A stretch of DNA of 64,000 bases from a candidate division KSB1 bacterium (GTDB taxonomy: Bacteria > Zhuqueibacterota > Zhuqueibacteria > JANLFK01 > Oleimicrobiaceae). Below, in pieces: positions 40,239 to 49,040 of this stretch. The DNA is taken from assembly GCA_024655945.1 (NCBI GenBank), contig JANLFK010000007.1, positions 62,001 to 126,000 of the forward strand. Direction: 5' to 3'. Each line of letters begins with the position of its first letter. Position 1 is the first letter of the stretch. A program made the position numbers and the translations under genes. The notes beneath the pieces are model-generated. The model searched no databases. It saw only the letters and a program-made list of their open reading frames with translations, and was not told where the DNA came from.

Positions 40239-41753
40239 TTGGTTCGTATGCGTCACGACCTTCCTACACGCCTTCTTGCAATCGTCACCCTGGCACTATG
40301 CTTTGGCCTGAGTGCTGCCAGATTCGTGCGCCTTGAGGCCGATCCCGATACTTCTCTCTCGCGGTCCCGGGTGTTTTATACCGACGAGGGCTACAATTCG
40401 TGCAACGCGGTCAACAAGGTGGTGAGCGGTCACTGGCTTTGCGACCGCAACAACCACATCCTGCTCATGCCAGTGATGCCGGTGGTGCAGTACGCTGTGT
40501 TCAAGCTGGCAGGGTTGTCGCTGGCGGCGGCGCGCCTGCCGGCTACAGTTTTGTCGGTGCTCACCATGGGGTTGCTGCTCGTGATGGTGAGGCGGCGCAC
40601 CAAGGAGGGGCCGCCGTCCGCGCCAGCTGAGCGCTGGCTGACGCTTGCCCTGACCGTGTTCCTCCTGGGGACCAACTTCTACTTCTTCGTCTACGGACGG
40701 CTGGCGCTGTTGGACTTGCCCATGACTGCCTTCGGTCTGGCCAGTCTGGTGGCGGTGCACAAGGGTCTTTCTCTTCACAGCGGGCGGAAGAGGCTCTTGC
40801 TGTTCACCGCGGCAGGGGTGCTGCTCGCTGTGGCCGTCCTCAGCAAGCCAAGCGCGGCGCTCTACGGAACGGCGCTGCTGCTGTTGTTTGTACTCCAGCT
40901 CTTGTTGCAGCGGCATGGCCGGTGGAGACTCGTCCAAGAGATGCTGGTGACGTTCGTCACGGCGGGTGCCGTCGTGGCTGTGGCGCGGATAGGCCTGTCG
41001 CTGGCGGCAGCCGGCTATGAGGAGCTGACGCCATCGCACCTGGTCAGCGACCGTATTGTGATTCACTTGCGCACCCTTGTGCGGAACTATATCAAGTTTT
41101 TCAACAATCCGGTGGTCAGAAAGAACGCGCCCCTCTTGGTGTTGGCCTACCTCAACGTGATGCTAATTGCTTTCCATGCGGCGCGTTCCGGCATGCTGCG
41201 CATGACCGACCGGGTGATGCTCGCGCTCTTTGCGGCCTGCTACCTGTTCTTGGGATTCTTTGTGCACCAAATGCCGCGTTACTTCGTCGTTGTGGTCGTG
41301 CCGACCGCTTACCTGGTGGCCACGCTGCCGGCCAACGTGCGCGCGCTCTTTGCCGCCCGAAGAGGCGCGTGGGTGTGGAGCGCTGTGGCGGTGCTCATTG
41401 TTCTGGCCAATGGTTGGAACCTGGTACGTCTCGGCCAATACCTCAAGGAGCCGCAGTACTCCATGCGCACGGTGGCAGAGCAGATCGCGGAGGAGGTACG
41501 GCGCAACGAAGGAGGTGAGGCCGACTCGGCGATCCTTTGCGGGGACGTGGCCGCTGCCATGGCGCTGGCGAACCGCATGCGATTTGCCTTCGGGCTGGTT
41601 ACCCATTCCGGGTCGACCTTCTTGCTGGCACAGGGCGAGGTGGCAGTGCCCGGGCGTGAACTGGAGCCGCTGCGCACTTTCGACCTGCTCGGCAACTACT
41701 ACTGCTACGACTATGGCCGCAGGAAGATGTACCTGTATCGGGTCGGCGACTGA
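40239..41753 (+). CDS. GT-C integral membrane glycosyltransferase (ArnT/PMT-like)
   Basis: About 504 residues with 11-12 membrane helices. The first periplasmic loop has FYTDEGYNSCNAV with the DE pair used as catalytic/metal residues in ArnT- and PMT-type enzymes. A short soluble C-terminal segment follows the helices. Donor is presumed polyprenyl-phosphate sugar. Start choice: TTG 40239 has GAGG 6 nt upstream; ATG 40248 and GTG 40227 are alternatives. A longer frame reaching back to 39939 lies inside the flavoprotein gene and is not used. Confidence 0.82.
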   Translation: MVRMRHDLPTRLLAIVTLALCFGLSAARFVRLEADPDTSLSRSRVFYTDEGYNSCNAVNKVVSGHWLCDRNNHILLMPVMPVVQYAVFKLAGLSLAAARLPATVLSVLTMGLLLVMVRRRTKEGPPSAPAERWLTLALTVFLLGTNFYFFVYGRLALLDLPMTAFGLASLVAVHKGLSLHSGRKRLLLFTAAGVLLAVAVLSKPSAALYGTALLLLFVLQLLLQRHGRWRLVQEMLVTFVTAGAVVAVARIGLSLAAAGYEELTPSHLVSDRIVIHLRTLVRNYIKFFNNPVVRKNAPLLVLAYLNVMLIAFHAARSGMLRMTDRVMLALFAACYLFLGFFVHQMPRYFVVVVVPTAYLVATLPANVRALFAARRGAWVWSAVAVLIVLANGWNLVRLGQYLKEPQYSMRTVAEQIAEEVRRNEGGEADSAILCGDVAAAMALANRMRFAFGLVTHSGSTFLLAQGEVAVPGRELEPLRTFDLLGNYYCYDYGRRKMYLYRVGD

Positions 41754-41800
41754 GGGTGAGCTCGGCTGGAGCTCAATAGTGGAGGAAGTGACAACAAGGC

Positions 41801-43732
41801 GTGCATGCTCAGAGCACAAAACCGGCCGCGGGACCTACTGGATTCGGCCTGGGGAGCCCGCACCCCGCGCTTGTGGTGGGCGCACTGCTCTTGCTTGCGC
41901 TTGCCTTCCGGGTGGCATTCTTGCCATTCCGCTGGGTGGGCCCGGACGAGGGGTCCTACCTTATGGACGCCCGCCTGATCCTGGAGGGCAAGGTCCCGAT
42001 TGTTGACTTTGCCGCACGCCAGCCCCTGTTCTTGTGGCTCCTTGCCGCGCTCTTCAAGCTCACCGGTCCTTCTCTCACTGAGGCCCGCATAATGTTGCTC
42101 TCCTGCAACGTGGCTACCGGGCTGCTCCTCTACGCCTTGGGCAGGCGCATTCTTGGCAGGGAACTGGCCTTGATGGGGGCTGCAGTTTTCCTGCTGTTCC
42201 CCTTTTCCGTGGTGTGGTCGCTGTCGGTCATCACCGAGACGCTTGCGGTGTTGTTGGCGTGCGCCAGTGCGCTGCTGCTCCTTTTGGCCTGGGAAAGGAG
42301 AAGGAGCTTGGGGTTCGCGCTCGGTGCGGGTGTGGCGGCAGGGGCGGCGTACTTTACCCGCGAGACCGGGGTATGGGTGATGGCAGTGCTGGTCCTCTAT
42401 TCCCTTCTGGTACGCGGTTCGCCATTACGCAAGAAGGCCACGATAACCGGCGCTCTTGTCCTCGGCTACTTGATCGTCTGTGCTGCGGTGTGGGCTTACT
42501 ACGCGCAGTACTTGAGTCTGCGCGAGCTAGCCTTTTCCCGCCTGAATCCATTGGATGTGGTGTTGTCGCGCTTTGCACTGGGCCCCTATTCCATGACCCC
42601 TACCACATCCGCAGCCATTGGGGCCGTGCAGCCGCTGGATGACATCGAGACGTACCTCCACGAGATTTTCGCCTTTGGGCTTTTCGGCTTTGTGGGGGCG
42701 ATCCTGGCGGTGCCAATTGCGAGGCGTCGTCCTGCAGAGGCAGGAGTTTCGAACGGAAGGACGCTTCTGCTCCTCTGGTTGGGTGTGGTGGTCGCCATGT
42801 ATGCGGTGCGCTTTGCGGCGCTGGAGCAGGTGGTTTTTGCGCGGTATCTGCTGGAAATACTCCCGCCGCTGTCGCTCTTTTTTGCCTTCAGCCTTGGTGA
42901 GCTTCTTCCACAGAGGCGTGGGCGGTGGCTTCTTCTGGTCTGCTTGCTACTGGTGGGTGTCTATGCCCTGCAGCATGCCGCATGGCGGCACTTCCCAGGC
43001 GCAGGAGCCTACTTTGTCGTGGGCGCCGTGCTGGCCGCAGCCTTGTGGAGGAAGGGCCAACCTGGGGAACTCCCCGTCGGCCTGCTCTCCATGGGCATAG
43101 CTGTCGTCGCGGTGGCGGTGACTTCGCTCCTGAGGGTGCGGGTGCCGTTCGGCATGGGCCCGCTGGTGCGTACGGTGGTGGCAATTGCACTCTGGGCTGG
43201 TGCCCTCTGGTTGGTCCGGCCGCGCTCTGCCGCAGGAAGTGGGGAGCGTCTCCGTCAGCTGGTGGGTCTCACTTTGGTCCTTTTTGCCTTTCTCTACTCG
43301 GTGGGCAAACAGGGCCAGAAGATAGGGCCAAGCTACGAGGGGGTGTGGTCGCCGGGCACGGTGAAGCAGGCAAGCCAGGTTCTGCTTGCGCAGGCACGGC
43401 CAGGCGACCTTGTCCTTTCAGGGGGACAGATTTGGACTTTTCAGGCAGGACTGGACTGCTTTCTGGACATCACCCATACTTTGGGGTTTCTCTATGTGCC
43501 GGACTCGGTGATGCAACGCGCCTTCGCAGAGAGGCCCCCGCGCTTCATCGTCATGGATGGCTACACGGAGAAGCGCACCAGTCCGCACCGTGAATTGCTT
43601 GCAAGTAAATTGAGTGCGCTGTATGCGAAAGTGGCGACAGTAGGTGGCTCACCGCGCCCGGTGGAAATCTACAGACTGCGCGAGGATAGTGCTTGGGCAG
43701 CCACGCAGAGGACGCACGGTTCTTCTCGATGA
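41801..43732 (+). CDS. GT-C integral membrane glycosyltransferase (GT39-like)
   Basis: 643 residues with about 13 helices. The first loop reads WVGPDEGSYLMDARLI, then VDFAARQPLFLWLLA, a typical DE-plus-substrate loop of PMT_2 enzymes. The C-terminal soluble domain (about 520-643) contains VLSGGQIWTFQAGLD and is likely periplasmic. GTG 41801 is the likely start, with GGAGGAAG about 13 nt upstream, which is longer than ideal. It is the third GT-C gene of the locus and lies directly after the second. Confidence 0.82.
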   Translation: MHAQSTKPAAGPTGFGLGSPHPALVVGALLLLALAFRVAFLPFRWVGPDEGSYLMDARLILEGKVPIVDFAARQPLFLWLLAALFKLTGPSLTEARIMLLSCNVATGLLLYALGRRILGRELALMGAAVFLLFPFSVVWSLSVITETLAVLLACASALLLLLAWERRRSLGFALGAGVAAGAAYFTRETGVWVMAVLVLYSLLVRGSPLRKKATITGALVLGYLIVCAAVWAYYAQYLSLRELAFSRLNPLDVVLSRFALGPYSMTPTTSAAIGAVQPLDDIETYLHEIFAFGLFGFVGAILAVPIARRRPAEAGVSNGRTLLLLWLGVVVAMYAVRFAALEQVVFARYLLEILPPLSLFFAFSLGELLPQRRGRWLLLVCLLLVGVYALQHAAWRHFPGAGAYFVVGAVLAAALWRKGQPGELPVGLLSMGIAVVAVAVTSLLRVRVPFGMGPLVRTVVAIALWAGALWLVRPRSAAGSGERLRQLVGLTLVLFAFLYSVGKQGQKIGPSYEGVWSPGTVKQASQVLLAQARPGDLVLSGGQIWTFQAGLDCFLDITHTLGFLYVPDSVMQRAFAERPPRFIVMDGYTEKRTSPHRELLASKLSALYAKVATVGGSPRPVEIYRLREDSAWAATQRTHGSSR

Positions 43733-43745
43733 GACAGCAGGACGA

Positions 43746-44891
43746 ATGAAGATCGCGATCATGGGCATACGGGGGATTCCGGCCAACTACGGCGGGTTCG
43801 AGACCTTTGCCGAAGAGATGGCCCCGCGCTTGGTCCAGTTGGGGCACGAGGTCACCGTGTTCGGGCGTTCTAACAACGTGGACTATCCTCACCCGTTCTA
43901 CAAGGGGGTGAGGTTACGTGTGCTCCCGACCATTCGGCACAAGTACCTGGACACGGTGTTCCACACATTGGTGTGCGTACTGGCAAGTTTCTTTACCCCA
44001 TATGACGTGGTTTTGATTTGCAACAGCGCCAACAGCCTCTTCTCTTTCATCCCTCGCCTGACCGGGAAGAAAGTGGTCGTCAACGTCGATGGCTTGGAGT
44101 GGAAGAGGAAGAAATGGAACTGGCTGGGGAAGGCTTTCTACCGCGTCTCGGAGGTATTGGCGACGATCCTGCCCAACGCCATTGTCACTGATGCGCGCAG
44201 TATCCAGCAGTACTATCTCACCCGCTTTGGGAAGGCCTCCACTTACATTCCCTATGGAGTGCCAGAGGAGCGGGTGCTGACCAAGGAGACCTTGCAGCGA
44301 CTTGGCGTGCAGCCGCGCCGCTATCTCCTGTACGTGAGTCGTCTGGAGCCAGAAAACAACGCCCACCTGGTGATTGAGGCGTTTGAGCGGGTGCGTACGG
44401 ATATGCCGCTGCTCATCGTCGGCGACGCTCCGTACAGCCAGGACTATATCCGCCGCCTGCGTTCTACCTGTGACCCGCGCATCATCTTCACTGGGTACGT
44501 GTTTGGGCAGGGTTACAAGGAACTGCAGTCGCACGCCTACCTCTACATGCAGGCGACGGAAGTCGGGGGCACACACCCGGCTCTCTTAGAAGGCATGGGC
44601 TTTGGGAACTGCGTGGTGGCGTTAGACGTGCCGGAGCATCGCGAGGTCTTGGGCGATGCCGGCATCTTCTTCGTGGCGCGCCCCTCCGACGATCTGGTGG
44701 GCAAACTGCAGTACCTCGTCGATCACCCACAAGTGGTGGAGCAATACCGCCAGAAGGTCCGGGAACGGGCCCGGGCCTGCTACAGTTGGGACGCAGTGAC
44801 GCGGAGCTATGAGCGGCTCTTTTCGGCCCTGGTGGATGGGAACGCCTTCGTCCGCCACCGCGCGGCGGCTCGCTCGGGGGTAGAGGTGTAA
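43746..44891 (+). CDS. Glycosyltransferase with DUF1972 N-terminus (rhamnosyltransferase-like)
   Basis: 381 residues, GT-B fold. The N-terminus GIRGIPANYGGFET is the DUF1972 signature found in RgpA/WchF-like beta-1,4-rhamnosyltransferases; NVDGLEWKRKKW is also typical. The C-terminal GT4 half contains YVSRLEPENNAHLVI and the donor region TEVGGTHPALLEGMGFGN. A rhamnosyl or related deoxyhexosyl acceptor step on lipid-linked repeat is expected, although no rmlABCD genes are in view. ATG 43746 is chosen because the upstream extension lies within the preceding GT-C gene. Confidence 0.87.
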   Translation: MKIAIMGIRGIPANYGGFETFAEEMAPRLVQLGHEVTVFGRSNNVDYPHPFYKGVRLRVLPTIRHKYLDTVFHTLVCVLASFFTPYDVVLICNSANSLFSFIPRLTGKKVVVNVDGLEWKRKKWNWLGKAFYRVSEVLATILPNAIVTDARSIQQYYLTRFGKASTYIPYGVPEERVLTKETLQRLGVQPRRYLLYVSRLEPENNAHLVIEAFERVRTDMPLLIVGDAPYSQDYIRRLRSTCDPRIIFTGYVFGQGYKELQSHAYLYMQATEVGGTHPALLEGMGFGNCVVALDVPEHREVLGDAGIFFVARPSDDLVGKLQYLVDHPQVVEQYRQKVRERARACYSWDAVTRSYERLFSALVDGNAFVRHRAAARSGVEV

Positions 44892-44894
44892 CCG

Positions 44895-45632
44895 ATGGTA
44901 ACCGGCGAACGAACAGGGCGCATCCTGGCCATTGTGCCGGCGCTGAACGAGGAGCACAACGTGGGGCGCGTGGTGACGCAGCTGCGCGCTCACCCCCGTG
45001 CCATCGACGTGCTGGTGGTCGACGATGGGTCCACCGACCACACTGCGGCGGTAGCCCGAGCCCAAGGCGCGCGCGTCATCAGCCTGCCGTTCAACCTGGG
45101 CATTGGGGGCGCGGTCCAGACCGGGTTCAAGTATGCGCAGCGGCACGGCTATGACATTGCCCTGCAAGTAGACGGCGACGGCCAGCACGACGTGAGCGAG
45201 ATCGACAAGCTGCTGGAGCCCTTGTTGTCGGGGAATGCGGATGTGGTCATCGGCTCGCGCTACAAAGGAGCCACCACCTACAAAGCTCCCTTCATGCGGC
45301 GGGTGGGTATGGTCATCTTCGCGCTGGTGAATTCGCTCATTATCAGACAGAGGGTGGCCGACAACACTTCTGGCTTCCGCGCTTTCAATCGTCGGGCGAT
45401 CTGCTTCCTGGCGCGCGACTATCCGGCAGACTATCCCGAACCCGAGGCGGTGGTGCTCCTCGGTCGCTCCGGCTTCCGGCTGGTGGAGGTGGCCGTGATC
45501 ATGAATCAACGTCTGCACGGTCGGTCTTCGATCGATTCGTTTCAGGCAATGTACTACATGATCAAGGTGCTCTTGGCGGTGGTGGTGGACTTGTTTCGCT
45601 ATTCACCGCAACGAAGGGAGCAGGTGCCATGA
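44895..45632 (+). CDS. GT2 polyprenyl-phosphate glycosyltransferase, soluble DPM1 type
   Basis: 245 residues with GT-A motifs ILAIVPALNEEHNVG, VVDDGSTDHT and the intact QVDGDGQHD, followed by ADNTSGFRAFNR. Unlike the other GT2 proteins of this kind here it lacks C-terminal membrane helices. Its stop overlaps the start of a DUF2304 membrane protein, a common partner that presumably supplies the membrane anchor, as DPM2/3 do for eukaryotic DPM1. It likely makes a polyprenyl-phosphate hexose for the GT-C enzymes at 46026 and 47241. Confidence 0.88.
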   Translation: MVTGERTGRILAIVPALNEEHNVGRVVTQLRAHPRAIDVLVVDDGSTDHTAAVARAQGARVISLPFNLGIGGAVQTGFKYAQRHGYDIALQVDGDGQHDVSEIDKLLEPLLSGNADVVIGSRYKGATTYKAPFMRRVGMVIFALVNSLIIRQRVADNTSGFRAFNRRAICFLARDYPADYPEPEAVVLLGRSGFRLVEVAVIMNQRLHGRSSIDSFQAMYYMIKVLLAVVVDLFRYSPQRREQVP

Positions 45633-46024
45633 ACATGCGCATTCAGATCATCGCCATTGCGGGAAGCCTGCTCATCGCAGGCTTCATCTTCGAGTTGATA
45701 AGGAAGCGTAAACTGCTGGAGCGGTACTCCTTGCTTTGGTTCGGTTCGGCGCTGGTGATGGTGATCTTGTCCATCTGGCGTGGGCTCTTGGATAGGGCTG
45801 CCGCCCTGATGGGCGTCTACTATGCCCCATCCGCGCTGTTTATCGTGGCTCTTGGCTGCGGCGTGGTGCTGTTCGTGCACTTTACCATCGTCATCTCCGG
45901 CCTAACCGAGCAGAACAAGGTGCTTGCCCAAGAAGTAGGCCTGCTCCGGGAGGAATTGGCCTCTTTGCGGGAAAGCATGGGGCAGGGTCCTTCGGCCAGA
46001 GGCAGCACAGACGGAGCGGCATAG
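45629..46024 (+). CDS. DUF2304 membrane protein (partner of DPM1-like GT2)
   Basis: 131 residues with three helices (about 4-20, 34-50 and 67-90) and a C-terminal coiled-coil tail (NKVLAQEVGLLREELASL). The internal pattern RKLLERYSLLWFGSALVMVILS is the DUF2304 hallmark. It starts in a 4-bp overlap with the preceding GT2 gene. The family's role is inferred, not proven: a membrane-anchoring or lipid-presenting subunit for a soluble polyprenyl-phosphate sugar synthase. Confidence 0.83.
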   Translation: MNMRIQIIAIAGSLLIAGFIFELIRKRKLLERYSLLWFGSALVMVILSIWRGLLDRAAALMGVYYAPSALFIVALGCGVVLFVHFTIVISGLTEQNKVLAQEVGLLREELASLRESMGQGPSARGSTDGAA

Positions 46025-46025
46025 C

Positions 46026-47231
46026 GTGTGCACCGGCCTGCTGACATGGGTGCGGCAGAATCTGCGGGCACCGTGGAAGGTTGCGGTGCTGGTGGGCGCC
46101 TTAGCGTTCATCGTCAGGGCCGGTTTTGCCCTGACCCTGGAGGAGCGCTGGTACTTCTACGACACGGTCCACTACGACGCCGCGGCGCGCAGCCTCTTGC
46201 GCGGCGAAGGATTTCGCTACGAGCGGCCATTCTTTGGCACGACGGCCTATAGCCTGGAGCCGCTTTACCCGCTGTTTTTGGCTGGCAACTATGCGCTGTT
46301 CGGGCGATGGTTTTCGGCCGTGCGGATCGTGCAGGCACTCCTGGGCGCGCTGACGTGCGTGGTGGCATTTTTCCTGTCCGCGCAGCTTTTTGACCGAAAA
46401 GTGGCGGCGTTGGCCGGGGCCGTGTGTGCCATCTACCCGCCTCTGATCTTTATCAGCAATTTGCTGTATCCAGAGCAGCTCTTCACTCTGCTGTTGGCGG
46501 GGAGCATGTGGTACGTGGTGAAGTACTCCCGTTCGGCCAAGACAGGATACGTGCTTGGCATGGCCGTCCTATTGGGGCTGGCCGCCCTTGCCAAGGGGAT
46601 TGCCTTGTCGCTCTTGCCGGTGCTGGCGCTGTGGATGTTGCTCTTCGCACCGGTGGGCGCGAAGCACCGCCTGCAGCACCTGGCCCTGTTGGTCGTGGTC
46701 ACCGCGCTGGTGTTGCTCCCGTGGAGCCTCAGGAATTACCGTGTGTTCGGCAAGATAGCCCCGGTGCGTGCCCACGCCACCATGGTTCTTGACGATCGGT
46801 TCGCACAGAAAGATGAACCATTGCTCTCCCAGTGGCTCCACGGCAAGGTGAACACCGGACGCTTTGCGCTGCGCTACCTGCATGAGTTCGCGCACTTCTG
46901 GACGCCGTCGCTGGGGCGCTTGCAGAGTCGCAATGAGTTCACCACACGCTGGGCAAACGTGGTGAGCGTCTTGGCTGCCGGTCCGGTGCTCTTCTTGGCG
47001 CTTGTGGGGGTGTGGTGCTGTCGGAAGCGACTAAGGGATGTCCTGCCTCTGCTGCTCGTGGTGCTGACTTTCGCGTGCAGCTATTCGTTCTTCCTCACCC
47101 ACGTGCGCTATCGGTTGCCGGTTGAGCCCTACCTCATCATCTTGGCGAGCGTTGGTTGGTGGTGCGCCTGGGCGAGATTGGGCCCCCGAGGCAGGAGGAC
47201 TTACGCCGCCCCTTTTTCCGCAGGCGGATGA
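46026..47231 (+). CDS. GT-C integral membrane glycosyltransferase
   Basis: 401 residues with about 10 helices. The first periplasmic loop has TVHYDAAARSLLRGEGFRY and SLEPLYPLFLAGNY, a PMT_2-like layout with HYD in place of DE. It is the shortest of the six GT-C proteins and lacks a large C-terminal soluble domain. GTG 46026 begins 1 nt after the DUF2304 stop, so GT2, DUF2304 and GT-C form an operon-like triplet. Confidence 0.82.
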   Translation: MCTGLLTWVRQNLRAPWKVAVLVGALAFIVRAGFALTLEERWYFYDTVHYDAAARSLLRGEGFRYERPFFGTTAYSLEPLYPLFLAGNYALFGRWFSAVRIVQALLGALTCVVAFFLSAQLFDRKVAALAGAVCAIYPPLIFISNLLYPEQLFTLLLAGSMWYVVKYSRSAKTGYVLGMAVLLGLAALAKGIALSLLPVLALWMLLFAPVGAKHRLQHLALLVVVTALVLLPWSLRNYRVFGKIAPVRAHATMVLDDRFAQKDEPLLSQWLHGKVNTGRFALRYLHEFAHFWTPSLGRLQSRNEFTTRWANVVSVLAAGPVLFLALVGVWCCRKRLRDVLPLLLVVLTFACSYSFFLTHVRYRLPVEPYLIILASVGWWCAWARLGPRGRRTYAAPFSAGG

Positions 47232-47240
47232 CAAGGGAAT

Positions 47241-49019
47241 ATGAAGGAACGCGTTGCCAGAAACTTGCAGGAGCGCAACTGGCTGTTGCTGGCTATCCTG
47301 GTGCTCGCCTTGGCTGTGCGCCTGGCCGGCATCCAGTTCGGCAAGCCGTTCCGTTATCATCCCGATGAGATCAAGCTGGTGGTGCAGGCAGGGCGGTTGC
47401 TGGAGCCTGGGGGACGGAGCACGGAGGGGCTTTTCGGCCTGGGTTCCTATCCTCCCCTCTACACGTACCTGTTGGCGCTTGTGTACGGTGGGTATGGTGC
47501 CGCAGGGGTAGCATTGGGAGTCTTCAAGACGGCGGCAGCCGTCAAAGAGTTTTACTACACCGAGACTTTCACTTTTCACCTCATTGGGCGAGTGGTGACG
47601 GCTTTGCTTGGCACGGCCAATGTCTTGCTCCTCTACCATGTGGGCGCGCGGGCGTCCAATCGGCGAGTTGGCCTGCTGGCCGCAATGTTCTGTGCGACCG
47701 TGTTCTTGCACGTGCGCAATTCCCACCACGCGACTGTGGACGTGCCGGCGACCTTCATGGCCACCGCTGCTCTGTTGTGTGCCGTGCTCGTGGTGCGGCG
47801 TGGCAGATGGCCGGAGGTGGTCGCAGGTGGGTTGCTCACCGGCTTGGCTGCAGCCACCAAGTTCAATGTCGGAGTGGTGGCAGTGCCCTTTGTGCTGGCT
47901 CTATTGCTGCGCGCGGGCAAAGAGAAGAGAGGCCTCGCCGGGGCAGTTGGCGATGCGGCCCTCTACGTGGGTGTGGCGTGCATTGGCGCGGGCTTCGTGA
48001 TGGGCTGCCCTCTGGTAGTGGCAGATCCGCAACGATTCCTGCAGGGGCTTTTCACCTACGGCGACCTGCAGGCCCAAGGCAAGGTCGGCGTGGGAGGAGG
48101 CTTCTTCGCCTATTTCACCGGGGGGATGTCGCCAGGCTACGGGGTGTTCAGCCACAACTCAGTGCCTGCAGCCATCGGCCCGGTACTCACAGTGCTCTGC
48201 GTGATTGGCATCGTCCGCCTGGTGCTGCGCCCGAGCCGCATGAACTTGCTCCTGATTGCATTCATCGTGCCCTATTACTTGGTGATTGGCTCGGTCAATT
48301 ACAAGACGATGCGCCAGTTTCTCCCGCTGGTGCCGTTCCTCATGCTCGCGGCCGCGGCCCTCGTGGACGCGCTCATGGCCCACGTGCGCATACAGTCCAG
48401 GTGGCGCGCTGTCGCTTGGGCGGTCCTCGTGGCCGGTGCAGTAGCGCCTGAGCTCTACAAGGATGTGCGCTGGGCCCTGATTATGCGCGGCCCCGACCCG
48501 CGCACTTTGGCTAAAGCCTGGATTGAGGAACACGTGCCCGCTGGGACTGTGCTGGCCGTGGAGAAGTACGGGCCACCGCTCTTGGATCAGGACGACCCCA
48601 AGGCTACTCTCCGCTTGCGGTCTGGCCACTACCACTGTACCTACCAAATAGTGGACAGCCAAACGCGGCTCTCCTTTGGCTATCGGGGCGAGCCGGACAC
48701 GCTGCTCCCAGTACAAGACTATCTGGCCGGCAAGGGAGCCGAGTACTTCGTCGGCGATTCGTTCACGCGTGGCAGCTTTTACTTGGCACTTTCGGAGAAA
48801 AGTTTCCCGCGTTTAGTGGCGCACAGGCGAGCCTTCTACTCCTGGCTGGAAAGGGAAGCAGAGGAGGTGGCCAGGTTCGCGCCGACGCATAATTGGGCCA
48901 ACCTCTTCCCGACGATAGTGGTGTACCGGCTCCCTGGAAGAGGTGTTGGAGGGCTGCAACTCGGCCAGGCAGCGCAGGGGCGTGCTGAAGCCACGCACAG
49001 AGGAGTTGGGTGGCGATGA
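47241..49019 (+). CDS. GT-C integral membrane glycosyltransferase (ArnT-like)
   Basis: 592 residues with about 11 helices. The first loop reads FRYHPDEIKLVVQAG, then SYPPLYTYLLALVYG, with the DE pair of PMT/ArnT enzymes. A periplasmic C-terminal domain (about 415-592) includes DPRTLAKAWIEEHVPAG. It follows the previous GT-C gene by 9 nt. Its polyprenyl-phosphate donor may come from the GT2 at 44895. Confidence 0.83.
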   Translation: MKERVARNLQERNWLLLAILVLALAVRLAGIQFGKPFRYHPDEIKLVVQAGRLLEPGGRSTEGLFGLGSYPPLYTYLLALVYGGYGAAGVALGVFKTAAAVKEFYYTETFTFHLIGRVVTALLGTANVLLLYHVGARASNRRVGLLAAMFCATVFLHVRNSHHATVDVPATFMATAALLCAVLVVRRGRWPEVVAGGLLTGLAAATKFNVGVVAVPFVLALLLRAGKEKRGLAGAVGDAALYVGVACIGAGFVMGCPLVVADPQRFLQGLFTYGDLQAQGKVGVGGGFFAYFTGGMSPGYGVFSHNSVPAAIGPVLTVLCVIGIVRLVLRPSRMNLLLIAFIVPYYLVIGSVNYKTMRQFLPLVPFLMLAAAALVDALMAHVRIQSRWRAVAWAVLVAGAVAPELYKDVRWALIMRGPDPRTLAKAWIEEHVPAGTVLAVEKYGPPLLDQDDPKATLRLRSGHYHCTYQIVDSQTRLSFGYRGEPDTLLPVQDYLAGKGAEYFVGDSFTRGSFYLALSEKSFPRLVAHRRAFYSWLEREAEEVARFAPTHNWANLFPTIVVYRLPGRGVGGLQLGQAAQGRAEATHRGVGWR

Positions 49020-49040
49020 CAGGCGTTGGTGGTCGCGGTC

